From NCBI GenBank assembly GCA_964516765.1, contig CAZEWZ010000024.1, forward strand, positions 1 through 26,702: a stretch of 26,702 nt of DNA, written 5' to 3'. The notes below the pieces were generated by a model, which searched no databases, was not told the origin of the DNA, and saw only the letters and a program-made list of their open reading frames with translations. This DNA is from CAZEWZ01 sp964516765 (GTDB taxonomy: Bacteria; Bacteroidota; Bacteroidia; Flavobacteriales; UBA7430). A program made the position numbers and the translations under genes. Each line of letters begins with the position of its first letter. The stretch's first letter is position 1. This document shows positions 8,922-17,630 of this stretch, piece by piece.

Positions 8922-9419
8922 TTATTGCAAATAGACGCCATCATTAGTTCCTAATTCAACTGCTACATGATCCTTTATTGATGTAGATAAAACCAATCCT
9001 GAATAATCTGAACTAATAGGGAATCTTGGATGTTTTCGATCAATTAGTGAGATAGAAATAATCTTCTTCAATGGAACATTTAAAAAATGTTTTACTGCAT
9101 AAATCATTGTTTTTCCAGAATTCAATACATCATCAATTAGTACTACTACATTATTAATATAATCAGTATCATTTAGATTACTTTCAGTGACTGAGTAAAA
9201 AGGTTCTTTTTTATTGATGCTAATTTCTGCTAGCAGTACGTTAATTTCTGATATGTCTTTGATTATTTTAGAAAGCCTCTTTGCAAGTTCATATCCATTT
9301 CCACTTATACCAACAATAATAATTTGCTTTTCTTTATAATTAGATTCGAATACTTGCCAAGCTATTCTATTGAGCTTTTGGTGAATCTGTTTTTTATTCA
9401 ATATCTGTGTTCTTTTCAT
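8922..9419 (-). CDS. PyrR-like phosphoribosyltransferase family protein
   Basis: A 165-residue type I phosphoribosyltransferase. The PRPP-binding loop is plain: VVVLIDDVLNSGKT at 91-104, with paired acidic residues D96/D97 after a hydrophobic strand. An upstream VGISGNGYELAKRL (36-49) corresponds to the first PPi-binding loop. The segment RKHPRFPISSDYSG (128-141) followed by LSTS resembles PyrR, a uracil phosphoribosyltransferase and pyrimidine regulator. In Bacteroidota such proteins are usually left without a tested function. The base substrate (uracil or a purine) cannot be settled by reading. It diverges from the SulP gene across 146 bp and has no pyrimidine-biosynthesis neighbours here; pyrG is 6.6 kb away. 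Confidence 0.82.
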   Translation of the reverse strand: MKRTQILNKKQIHQKLNRIAWQVFESNYKEKQIIIVGISGNGYELAKRLSKIIKDISEINVLLAEISINKKEPFYSVTESNLNDTDYINNVVVLIDDVLNSGKTMIYAVKHFLNVPLKKIISISLIDRKHPRFPISSDYSGLVLSTSIKDHVAVELGTNDGVYLQ

Positions 9420-9527
9420 ATCTAATGACTTATTATCCTCTCATATTATTATTATCAAAAATAGCAAATTGAATTACCACTAGGTTAATTTAATCTTAAT
9501 TTATAATGCCAGTATTTTTAAAGTGTC

Positions 9528-9535
9528 TATCTTCG
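9528..9535 (+). promoter_or_regulatory. Candidate -7 element for the SulP gene
   Basis: TATCTTCG, followed by CCCGC, is one base from the TAnnTTTG consensus and 30 bp before the ATG at 9566. The matching -33 TTG is not evident. Confidence 0.35.
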
Positions 9536-9565
9536 CCCGCTTCTTAACTATATCAGTAAGTACAT

Positions 9566-11155
9566 ATGAAATTCACATTTAAATTTGTAGATTTTAAAAA
9601 AGGTAGTATTAAAGATGATTTTTTATCTGGATTTACTGTTGCTCTTGCATTAGTCCCTGAAGCAGTTGCCTTTGCATTTGTAGCTGGAATTTCTCCTGTA
9701 GTCGGTTTATATGGTGCTTTTATGATGGGTTTGATTACTTCTATATTTGGAGGTCGTCCAGGAATGATTTCAGGAGCCACAGGTGCTCTAGCAGTAGTTA
9801 TGGTTCATTTGGTTAGTGAAGGTAATGCATTGGGAGGTAGCTCAATGATTGGGATTCAGTACTTATTTGCAAGTTTGATTCTCACAGGAATATTACAAGG
9901 TTTGGCTGGAGTTTTTCGCTTGGGTAAATTTGTAAGAATGATTCCTCATTCTGTAATGATGGGATTTGTGAATGGCTTAGCTATTGTCATTTTTAGTTCA
10001 CAATTAGAAATGTTTAAATATGAGGGTGAATGGTTAAGTGGTGTTTTACTTTATACTATGATTGGACTAGTTTGCTTAACTATGGCAATTATGATTTTTT
10101 TACCCATGTTAACTAAGAAGATTCCTGCTGCTTTAGTAGCTATATTATCCGTGTCTATGTTAGTTATATTTGGAGATATTGATACTGAGACAGTAAAATC
10201 ATTTATTATTGCTGGTGGAGGTGATGGAATAAAAGCAGGTCTTCCTAAATTTAATATTCCTCTTATATCCCCTTCTTTTCAAAACTTCATGTTTATTCTC
10301 CCTTATTCTTTAATTCTTGCAGCTATTGGATTAATTGAATCTTTAATGACTTTAAATCTGATTGACGAGCTAACAGAAACTCACGGAAATGGAAACAAAG
10401 AATGTGTTGCTCAAGGCGCTGCTAATATCATAAATGGTTTCTTTGGTGGAATGGGAGGTTGTGCTATGATTGGTCAGAGTATTATTAATATTAAATCTGG
10501 TGGTAGAGGAAGATTATCAGGTATAGTTGCTTCTTTGTCATTATTGTGTTTCATTCTTTTTGCATCAAACTACATAGAAATGATTCCTATTGCAGCTCTT
10601 GTAGGAGTAATGTTTATGGTTGTCATTGGAACATTTGCATGGAATACATTTAAGGTTTGGAATAAAATTCCCCTGCCCGACATACTAGTTATAGTTTTAG
10701 TAACGGCTCTTACAGTGATTTTTGACTTGGCAATTGCTGTAATTGTTGGAGTAATTGTTTCTTCTCTTGTTTTCGCTTGGGAGAATGCATTAAGAATAAG
10801 GGCAAGAAAGCACACAGACGACAAGGGAGTTAAGCATTATCAAATTTATGGGCCTCTATTTTTCGGTTCAATTGAATTATTTAATGAGAAATTTATTATT
10901 TCTGAAGATCCCAAAGAAGTGATTATTGATTTTAAAGAATCTAAAATCATGGATCAATCTGCTATTGAAGCAATAAATAAACTAACTGAACGCTATCTGT
11001 CTTATGGAAAGACTATTCATTTAAGACACCTTAGTAAAGACTGTGTGAAGTTAATTAAGAAAGCAGAAAAAATTTGTGTTGTCAACATCCTTGAAGATCC
11101 AAACTATTTTGTTGCTATTGACAATTATAATAAAGCCTTATTCAAAAGCATGTAG
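9566..11155 (+). CDS. SulP family inorganic anion transporter with STAS domain
   Basis: A polytopic inner-membrane transporter of the SLC26/SulP family, which moves sulfate, bicarbonate or similar anions, often coupled to Na+ or H+. The 529 residues begin with the family signature: ALVPEAVAFAF (28-38), then GISPVVGLYGAF and GRPGMISGATGALAVV. Multiple hydrophobic segments reach about residue 410. The C-terminal STAS domain (about 430-529) contains IMDQSAIEAI, matching the DxSA turn of this domain. The compact length and early signature recall bicarbonate-type (BicA-like) members as much as sulfate carriers. No cys sulfate genes or carbonic anhydrase adjoin it, so the substrate is open. Its stop lies 4 bp from the end of the convergent HsdR-N gene. 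Confidence 0.93.
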   Translation: MKFTFKFVDFKKGSIKDDFLSGFTVALALVPEAVAFAFVAGISPVVGLYGAFMMGLITSIFGGRPGMISGATGALAVVMVHLVSEGNALGGSSMIGIQYLFASLILTGILQGLAGVFRLGKFVRMIPHSVMMGFVNGLAIVIFSSQLEMFKYEGEWLSGVLLYTMIGLVCLTMAIMIFLPMLTKKIPAALVAILSVSMLVIFGDIDTETVKSFIIAGGGDGIKAGLPKFNIPLISPSFQNFMFILPYSLILAAIGLIESLMTLNLIDELTETHGNGNKECVAQGAANIINGFFGGMGGCAMIGQSIINIKSGGRGRLSGIVASLSLLCFILFASNYIEMIPIAALVGVMFMVVIGTFAWNTFKVWNKIPLPDILVIVLVTALTVIFDLAIAVIVGVIVSSLVFAWENALRIRARKHTDDKGVKHYQIYGPLFFGSIELFNEKFIISEDPKEVIIDFKESKIMDQSAIEAINKLTERYLSYGKTIHLRHLSKDCVKLIKKAEKICVVNILEDPNYFVAIDNYNKALFKSM

Positions 11156-11159
11156 ACAC

Positions 11160-11600
11160 TTAATATTTTGGTATTGTATCTTGGAAGTGGTAACATTTAT
11201 TTTTATGATCCATATTACAAAAATAGTGCTCTAATCCATTTGTAACAATCAGTATGTCTGTTTTTAGTCTCATGTTGTAGCGAGCAATTTGATCAAATGT
11301 GCTTTGGGATATTTTAACCTTTGGAGACTTACACTCAACAATTATATTTGGTTCTCCATTTTTGTTAAACAAGACGATATCACACCTTTTTTTGGTATTT
11401 AAGAGATCTATTCCCATTTCGATTGCGATTAGAGAGGGAGGGTATCCTTTTTCTTTAATTAGGTACATAACAAAATTCTGACGAACCCATTCCTCTGGAG
11501 TAAGTTTTAGATATTTTTTCCTAATACAATCAAAAATGAATATTTTCCCTTTTTCATTTTTAACTTTAATAGAATATTTGGGTAAATTTAAATTTATCAT
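11160..11600 (-). CDS. Solitary type I restriction HsdR N-terminal-domain protein (PD-(D/E)XK nuclease-like)
   Basis: A 146-residue protein that consists essentially of the HsdR_N (HSDR_N_2-type) nuclease-like domain. The PD-(D/E)XK core is visible: D74 in RCDIVLF, then E89 and K91 in IIVECKSP, with a following FDQIARYN helix (102-109) whose Gln is typical of this clan. There is no helicase or ATPase part, and no hsdM or hsdS gene is near, so it is not a restriction system by itself. Such small proteins are, as I recall, commonly found close to holA in Flavobacteriia, which fits this locus. DNA repair or replication-linked cleavage is inference only. It diverges from amn with 57 bp between the start codons. 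Confidence 0.85.
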   Translation of the reverse strand: MINLNLPKYSIKVKNEKGKIFIFDCIRKKYLKLTPEEWVRQNFVMYLIKEKGYPPSLIAIEMGIDLLNTKKRCDIVLFNKNGEPNIIVECKSPKVKISQSTFDQIARYNMRLKTDILIVTNGLEHYFCNMDHKNKCYHFQDTIPKY

Positions 11601-11616
11601 GCTTATATTTAATAAA

Positions 11617-11624
11617 CTAAGATA
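11617..11624 (-). promoter_or_regulatory. Candidate -7 element for the HsdR-N gene
   Basis: The minus strand reads TATCTTAG, one base from TAnnTTTG, ending 16 bp upstream of the ATG. A degenerate TTTA lies about 20 bp further up. It sits in the 57-bp divergent spacer shared with amn. Confidence 0.25.
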
Positions 11625-11657
11625 CGACTAAAGCCTTTAAATTATAAACCTTATTAA

Positions 11658-12431
11658 ATGAAAAATAAAACAGAGATAGTTGAGAATTGGCTTCCAAGAT
11701 ATACAGGAATTGAATTATCTCAGATGGGAGATTATATTCTTCTCACTAATTTCCATTATTATCTGACTGTTTTTTCGGATTTATTCTCATGCCAAATTAA
11801 TGGCATGAATAAAGCTATGCCGAATGTAACTGCAAGGGGAATCACAATGATTAATTTTGGAATGGGTAGTGCTAACGCTGCTACAATTATGGATTTATTA
11901 AGTGCAACCCATCCTAAAGCTGTCTTGTTTATCGGCAAGTGTGGGGGGTTGAAAAAGAAAAATAAATTAGGTGATTTAATTTTGCCAATTGCAGCAATAC
12001 GAGGCGAAGGGACTTCTGACGATTATCTTCCAGCAGAAATCCCTGCGTTACCATCTTTTGCATTACAAAAATCAATTTCTACTACAATTCGTAATTATGA
12101 GCTTGACTATTGGACAGGAACCGTATATACAACTAATAGAAGAGTTTGGGAGCACGATGAAATCTTTAAGGCTTATCTTCGAGAGTGTAGGTGCATGGCT
12201 ATTGATATGGAAACAGCAACTATATTTACCGTTGGGTTTTCTAATCAACTTTCTTGTGGTGCATTATTGCTTGTTTCTGACCAGCCAATGGTTCCAGAAG
12301 GTGTTAAAACATCAGAAAGTGATCAGGTAGTGACGCGGAATTATGTTGAAAATCATGTGAAGATTGCTGTAGATGCACTTATGGAGTTAAAAAATCATGG
12401 TATGACAGTAAAACATTTAAGGTTTGACTAA
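11658..12431 (+). CDS. amn: AMP nucleosidase, short Bacteroidota form
   Basis: Hydrolyses AMP to adenine and ribose 5-phosphate, contributing to adenylate balance. The 257 residues are one NP-I (PNP_UDP_1) fold without the extra N-terminal domain of the enterobacterial enzyme, as is usual in Bacteroidota. Visible features are the phosphate loop FGMGSANA (67-74), the IGKCGG turn (92-97), DMETATIF (183-190) with E185 as the ribose-binding residue, and SDQP with D208 as the likely base-protonating acid. It diverges from the HsdR-N gene and converges on holA; the two stop codons share bases (TAA at 12429-12431, minus-strand TAG at 12428-12430). Confidence 0.9.
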   Translation: MKNKTEIVENWLPRYTGIELSQMGDYILLTNFHYYLTVFSDLFSCQINGMNKAMPNVTARGITMINFGMGSANAATIMDLLSATHPKAVLFIGKCGGLKKKNKLGDLILPIAAIRGEGTSDDYLPAEIPALPSFALQKSISTTIRNYELDYWTGTVYTTNRRVWEHDEIFKAYLRECRCMAIDMETATIFTVGFSNQLSCGALLLVSDQPMVPEGVKTSESDQVVTRNYVENHVKIAVDALMELKNHGMTVKHLRFD

Positions 12432-13426
12432 TAGCATAATTTATAAACTAGCTCCTTTAAAATATCACTATCAGGAATAGATTGATTTTTATATCCCTTG
12501 GATTTTATATCTGCCTCACGTAGCATACTTAATGCATATACTGCACTTTTAAGGCTATATAGTTCTGCAGCTTTTTGGTAATCTTTTACAAAATAAGGAT
12601 TTACTCCAAGTTTTTCCGCAACTTTTTTGGGGCTTTTGTCGTATAAACTATGATATATTAGCACCTTACTATACAAATTATATAGAATAGAAAAAGTGAC
12701 AACAGCAGGGTTGTTTTTTGGATTTTCTTTAAAATAGTTAATGATTCTATTTGCTTTAAACGCGTCTTTCTTCATTAATGCATTTTGTAATTCGAAATTA
12801 TTATAATCTTTGCTTATTCCAATATTTTCGTCTACATCTTTTTCTGTGATTTCATTGGATATAGGAATTAGTAAGCACAATTTATCGAGTTCTCCAGATA
12901 TTTTAGAAAGGTCATTACCTAGAAACTCTGTAAGCATAGCAGCGGATTTATTACTTATGGTTCGATTTCTATCTTTTAGATAAGCCGAAATCCATACAGG
13001 TATTTTATTTTCATAAAGTTTATTGCTTTCAAAGTAAATTCCATTCTTTGAAACACTTTTGTAGATAGCTTTTCTTTTGTCTAGCTTTTTTCCTCGATAA
13101 CATATGACTAAGATAGTACTCTCTAAAGGTTGGTTTATGTAACTTTTTAAATCGTCTATTTTTTTTAGGTCTTGTGCTTCTTTTATTATAATAACTGTTT
13201 TGGTAGACATCATCGGGAATTGCTTGGCTGCAGATATTAACGAATTTATTTCTGCATCCCTACCATAAATAATAGTTTGATTGAAACTTTTTTCAGATTC
13301 TTTCAGAACATTATTCTCAATGTAGTCGGAAATTAAATCTATGTAATAGGTTTCTTCTCCAGCCAAAAAGTAGATGTTCTTGAATTTCCCTACTTTTAAT
13401 TCTTTTAGTATTTCAGAATAATTCAT
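12428..13426 (-). CDS. holA: DNA polymerase III subunit delta (clamp loader)
   Basis: The delta subunit opens the beta sliding clamp within the clamp-loader complex at the replication fork. The protein has 332 residues, the usual length. The N-terminal AAA-like domain starts with a diagnostic stretch (NIYFLAGEETYYIDLI, 17-32) in which the P-loop is absent, as expected for delta. It continues with SAAKQFPMMSTKTVIII (64-80) and a C-terminal helical collar domain. The last residues (ELVYKLCY) are typical of Bacteroidota HolA. The 3' end overlaps that of amn by 4 bp. Confidence 0.93.
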   Translation of the reverse strand: MNYSEILKELKVGKFKNIYFLAGEETYYIDLISDYIENNVLKESEKSFNQTIIYGRDAEINSLISAAKQFPMMSTKTVIIIKEAQDLKKIDDLKSYINQPLESTILVICYRGKKLDKRKAIYKSVSKNGIYFESNKLYENKIPVWISAYLKDRNRTISNKSAAMLTEFLGNDLSKISGELDKLCLLIPISNEITEKDVDENIGISKDYNNFELQNALMKKDAFKANRIINYFKENPKNNPAVVTFSILYNLYSKVLIYHSLYDKSPKKVAEKLGVNPYFVKDYQKAAELYSLKSAVYALSMLREADIKSKGYKNQSIPDSDILKELVYKLCY

Positions 13427-13587
13427 GATTTAAATTTAAAGCAATATAGTAATTATAGAAATTTAACTATACCCATAATTATATAAAATAGATTCAAGAT
13501 TTTGTTTTATAATATGTAAAGTCTTGTATTCTAATTTTTATTTCGACTTATTCAGTTTTTATTTTAATGAATTCTTGCTTCTTAATT

Positions 13588-13621
13588 TTTGCTCATACTT
13601 GATTGCTAATTGTTATATTTG
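13588..13621 (+). promoter_or_regulatory. Promoter of the TonB-dependent receptor
   Basis: A perfect TATATTTG -7 element (13614-13621, followed by CG) sits 15 bp before the ATG at 13637. A TTTG at 13588-13591 lies 22 bp upstream as a -33 element, slightly longer than the usual spacing. Its position excludes translation from the upstream in-frame TTG at 13610. Confidence 0.6.
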
Positions 13622-13636
13622 CGTCAAATTTTTATT

Positions 13637-15931
13637 ATGAAAAAATGCATTAGTATTTTTCTATTGCTTCTTTCGTCCTTTCAGGTATTCTCCCAATCTG
13701 GAACAGTTAGAGGATTTGTATATGAACAGGATTCTGGTGAGCCCGCTATGTTTTCAAATATTATACTTGAGGGAACAAAAATCGGAGGTGTTACAGATGT
13801 AAATGGGTTCTTTACTCTTTCTCAAGTTCCAAATGGGACTTATAATTTAATAGTATCTTACATTGGTTTTGACCCCGCATATTCTTCAGTTATTGTTCAA
13901 TCAAATAAAATTATTGATAAAAGTTTTTACTTAAATGAGTCAAGTATTCAATTAAATACTGTTCAGCTTTCCGCAGAACGTCAGGAAGCCAAAACAAGCG
14001 TTAACACATCAGTAGTAAAACTCACTGCCAAATCATTAAAGAAATTACCCTCTATTGGGGGAGATCCAGATATTGCACAATTTTTGCAAGTTATACCAGG
14101 GGTAGTTTTTACTGGAGATCAAGGGGGCCAATTATATATAAGAGGAGGTGCTCCTATTCACAATGTGGTTTTATTAGATGGAATGATTTTATACAACGCT
14201 TTTCATTCTATTGGATTATTTTCGGTTTTTGATACGGATATTATAAAAACTGCCGATGTTTATACAGGTGGATTTAGTGCTGAGTATGGAGGAAGGATTT
14301 CTTCGGTAGTTGATATTACAACAAGAGATGGTAACAAAAATCGCCTTTCCGGGAAAGTTTCAGGGAGCACTTTCGGAGCTAAATTATTATTAGAAGGTCC
14401 TTTGTTTAAGTCAAAAGATAACGGAACAAGCAGTTCTTTTATTATGTCCTCCAAAACTTCATATATAGATCAGACCTCACCCACTCTTTATCCTTATGTC
14501 GGTGAGGATGGTTTACCATACAGTTTTATAGATTTATATGGTAAAGTAACTTTTACAAGCTCAAACGGTAGTAAGTTCAACTTATTTGGATTTAACTATG
14601 GAGATGATGTGCGCTTCACAGCTACAAATTATTCATGGAACTCGAATGGTTTCGGGAGTAATTTTGTTTTAATCCCCTCAGGCTCCTCTATGCTTGTTGA
14701 AGGGAATTTCGCTTATTCTAATTATGAAACTGAACAACTTAATCCAGGTGGGAAGCCAAAAATAAGTTCTATTGGAGGCTTTAACACCGGTTTAGATTTT
14801 ACGTACTTTCTCAAGGGAGAAAATCAGATTAAATACGGAATAGAAGTTCTTGGTTTTGGTAATAAATTAAGCTTTTACTCTCCCTCTAACATCAATATAT
14901 CTCACAATGATAATACTACAGAATTTGCTGGATTTGTCAAATATAAACATGTAGGCTCTCGACTTTTATTAGAACCTAGTTTCCGTTACCATTCATATAC
15001 CTCTCTCGGGGAATCTTCATTAGAGCCTCGATTAGGCTTGAAATATAATTTAACAGAAAACCTTCGTTTTAAATCTTCTGCAGGGTTATTTTCACAGAAT
15101 CTAATTGCAGTTTCGACTGGTAGAGAAGTTGTTAACTTATTCCAAGGTTTCATCTCCAGTACAACAAATCTTCCTGAACTGCTTAATGGTGAAGTTAGAA
15201 CTAGTTATCTCCAAAAAGCAAAACATGCCATCATTGGTTTGGAGTACGATATTAACGAAAAGTGGTCAGTCAATTTAGAAGGGTATGTTAAAGATTTTAA
15301 TCAATTAATCAATCTTAATAGAAATAAATTATACGAAGATGACTCCTATAACTTATCCATCCCGGACGAGCTAAAAAAAGATTTTATAGTTGAAAGTGGC
15401 TTGGCTAAGGGTGTTGATTTCTTATTGAAGTTCAATGATGTTCGAACTAGTTTATGGATGGTATACTCCCTTAGTAAGGTTAGTAGAGAAGATGCTTTTG
15501 GATCATACGCCCCTCTTTATGACAGAAGACATAATCTAAATTTTGTTGGTTCTTTCAACTTTGGAAAGGATAATTCATGGACATTTGACGCAAGGTGGAA
15601 TTTAGGCTCTGGATTCCCATTTACAATGACTCAAGGTTATTATGAAAATCTTTCTTTCGAAGATGGTATTTCGACTGATGTCTCTCAGACTAATGAAGAT
15701 CTTGGAGTTTTGTATGCCGATTATAATTTAGGCCAAATGCCTTCTTACCATCGATTAGATGTCGCTATAAAAAAGCAAATCAAGTTTTCTAAAACTAGTA
15801 TTTTAGAAACTTCTTTTAGTATAAGTAACTTGTATGATCGAGCGAATATTTTTTATTATGACCAGATTACAGATTCTCGAATTGACCAGTTGCCTTTTTT
15901 ACCAAGTATTGGTGCAAATTGGCAATTTTAA
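13637..15931 (+). CDS. TonB-dependent outer membrane receptor with carboxypeptidase-regulatory-like domain
   Basis: An outer-membrane receptor for TonB/ExbB/ExbD-powered uptake. The start is the ATG at 13637, giving 764 residues: an upstream in-frame TTG at 13610 would place the promoter inside the gene, whereas MKKCISIFLLLLSS is an ideal signal-peptide start. Cleavage is likely after VFSQ (residue 20). Residues about 22-105 are a CarboxypepD_reg-like beta sandwich (GTVRGFVYEQDSGEP, then GGVTDVNGFF). The plug (about 120-230) contains FLQVIPGVVF, QLYIRGGAPIHNVVLLDG and GGFSAEYGGRISSV. The rest is the barrel, ending in a terminal Phe. No SusD partner adjoins it, so it is not a standard SusCD glycan system. 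The substrate is unknown. Confidence 0.92.
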   Translation: MKKCISIFLLLLSSFQVFSQSGTVRGFVYEQDSGEPAMFSNIILEGTKIGGVTDVNGFFTLSQVPNGTYNLIVSYIGFDPAYSSVIVQSNKIIDKSFYLNESSIQLNTVQLSAERQEAKTSVNTSVVKLTAKSLKKLPSIGGDPDIAQFLQVIPGVVFTGDQGGQLYIRGGAPIHNVVLLDGMILYNAFHSIGLFSVFDTDIIKTADVYTGGFSAEYGGRISSVVDITTRDGNKNRLSGKVSGSTFGAKLLLEGPLFKSKDNGTSSSFIMSSKTSYIDQTSPTLYPYVGEDGLPYSFIDLYGKVTFTSSNGSKFNLFGFNYGDDVRFTATNYSWNSNGFGSNFVLIPSGSSMLVEGNFAYSNYETEQLNPGGKPKISSIGGFNTGLDFTYFLKGENQIKYGIEVLGFGNKLSFYSPSNINISHNDNTTEFAGFVKYKHVGSRLLLEPSFRYHSYTSLGESSLEPRLGLKYNLTENLRFKSSAGLFSQNLIAVSTGREVVNLFQGFISSTTNLPELLNGEVRTSYLQKAKHAIIGLEYDINEKWSVNLEGYVKDFNQLINLNRNKLYEDDSYNLSIPDELKKDFIVESGLAKGVDFLLKFNDVRTSLWMVYSLSKVSREDAFGSYAPLYDRRHNLNFVGSFNFGKDNSWTFDARWNLGSGFPFTMTQGYYENLSFEDGISTDVSQTNEDLGVLYADYNLGQMPSYHRLDVAIKKQIKFSKTSILETSFSISNLYDRANIFYYDQITDSRIDQLPFLPSIGANWQF

Positions 15932-16019
15932 AAAAATGTAAAAACCTCTTATTGCTTGATGATTATTTTTACTTTTGCTTCATCTTGTAATTATTTAAAC
16001 AAAGTTAATCTCATGTTAA

Positions 16020-17627
16020 ATGTTATCTGCTAAATACGTATTTGTGACCGGAGGTGTTACATCCTCTCTAGGAAAAGGAATCATTTCAGCTTCCCTTGCC
16101 ACTCTTCTTCAAAGTAGAGGCTATAGAGTTTCCATTCAAAAATTTGACCCTTACATAAATATTGACCCAGGGACATTAAATCCATACGAACATGGAGAAT
16201 GTTTTGTTACCAATGATGGCGCTGAAACAGATCTTGACCTTGGTCATTACGAGCGTTTTATGAATCATCCTACCTCTCAAGCAAATAATGTTACTACTGG
16301 AAGAGTATATCAGTCTGTTATTGATAAAGAAAGAAGAGGAGATTTTTTGGGAAAGACTGTTCAAGTGATTCCTCATATTACCAATGAAATTAAGTCTAGA
16401 ATGCAGATTTTAGGAAATTCTGGAGATTATGATGTGATTATTACAGAATTGGGTGGAACAGTTGGTGATATTGAATCGCTACCTTATGTTGAGACAGTCC
16501 GACAACTCTGCTGGGAGCGCCCTAATGATTGTGCTGTTGTCCATTTAACCTTAATCCCTTATTTATCAGCTGCAGGTGAATTAAAGACGAAGCCAACTCA
16601 ACATTCTGTTAAATCACTTCAAGAGTCCGGAGTTTTTCCTGATATATTAGTTTGCAGAACAGAACATGAAATTAATGACTCTATACGTAGGAAATTAGCT
16701 TTGTTTTGTAATGTTCAAGCAGAATCTGTTATTCAGTCTATTGACGCAGAAACTATTTACGAAGTTCCGTCCTTAATGAAGGAAGAAAAATTGGATAAAG
16801 TAGTTCTCAATAAATTGGGATTAGATGCGACAGGAGAATCAAATATTACTCATTGGGAAGAATTTGTTTTTAATCTTAAAAACCCAAAAAACTCGATAGA
16901 GATTGCATTGGTTGGGAAATATGTAGAGTTGAAAGACTCATATAAATCTATTTCAGAAGCTCTTATTCATGCGAGTTCGGTTACTAAATGCAAGGTTAAC
17001 ATTCATTGGATTCAATCTGAGAAATTAGATGATGTTTCTATAATTGATACCTTATCAAATATTGATGGCATATTAGTTGCGCCCGGATTTGGATCTCGAG
17101 GTATTAATGGTAAATTATCAGCTGTACGTTTCGCTAGAGAAAGTAATATTCCTTTTTTTGGTATCTGTCTCGGAATGCAAGCTTCAGTTATTGAGTTTTC
17201 AAGAAATGTTCTTCATTACCAAGATGCACATTCTACCGAGATGAATCCAAAAACAAATTATCCGGTTATTGATCTTATGGAGGAGCAAAAAAAACTAACA
17301 AATAAGGGAGGTACTATGCGATTGGGAGCATGCTCTTGCAATCTTAAAAAAGGTTCTATTGCTCATTCAATATATGCTACTGAACAGATTAATGAAAGAC
17401 ATCGTCATCGATATGAGTTTAATAACGAATTCTTAGATGTCATAGAGGCCGAAGGAATGAATGCTACAGGAATTAATCCTGATTCAGGTTTAGTAGAAAT
17501 TATTGAGATCCCAAGTCATCCATGGTATATCGGTGTCCAATTCCACCCAGAATATAAAAGTACTGTTACCAATCCTCATCCTTTGTTTGTAAGTTTTGTA
17601 AAGGCCGCACTAAAGAATAAATCATAA
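16020..17627 (+). CDS. pyrG: CTP synthase
   Basis: Makes CTP from UTP, ATP and glutamine, the last step of pyrimidine nucleotide synthesis. The 535 residues show the synthetase P-loop GGVTSSLGKG (11-20), a KFDPYINIDPGTLNP segment (about 40-54) and GETD-like acidic residues. The C-terminal class I glutamine amidotransferase domain has nucleophile C383 in FFGICLGMQ and H509/E511 in FHPEY. It is the first gene of a tight operon, with only 3 bp between its stop and the yidC start. The pyrG-yidC order recurs in Bacteroidota. A closer out-of-frame ATG at 16013 can be ignored. Confidence 0.97.
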   Translation: MLSAKYVFVTGGVTSSLGKGIISASLATLLQSRGYRVSIQKFDPYINIDPGTLNPYEHGECFVTNDGAETDLDLGHYERFMNHPTSQANNVTTGRVYQSVIDKERRGDFLGKTVQVIPHITNEIKSRMQILGNSGDYDVIITELGGTVGDIESLPYVETVRQLCWERPNDCAVVHLTLIPYLSAAGELKTKPTQHSVKSLQESGVFPDILVCRTEHEINDSIRRKLALFCNVQAESVIQSIDAETIYEVPSLMKEEKLDKVVLNKLGLDATGESNITHWEEFVFNLKNPKNSIEIALVGKYVELKDSYKSISEALIHASSVTKCKVNIHWIQSEKLDDVSIIDTLSNIDGILVAPGFGSRGINGKLSAVRFARESNIPFFGICLGMQASVIEFSRNVLHYQDAHSTEMNPKTNYPVIDLMEEQKKLTNKGGTMRLGACSCNLKKGSIAHSIYATEQINERHRHRYEFNNEFLDVIEAEGMNATGINPDSGLVEIIEIPSHPWYIGVQFHPEYKSTVTNPHPLFVSFVKAALKNKS

Positions 17628-17630
17628 CAA

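Noticed and set aside
9566..11155. Sulfate assimilation or carbon-concentrating locus around SulP
   Set aside because: No cys genes or carbonic anhydrase adjoin the transporter, so its substrate cannot be assigned from context.
11160..11600. Type I restriction-modification system
   Set aside because: Only the HsdR N-terminal domain is present; no methyltransferase, specificity or translocase gene is in the window.
13610..13636. In-frame TTG start extending the TonB receptor by nine residues
   Set aside because: A perfect TATATTTG promoter element lies at 13614-13621, inside the extension, and the signal peptide begins cleanly at the ATG at 13637.
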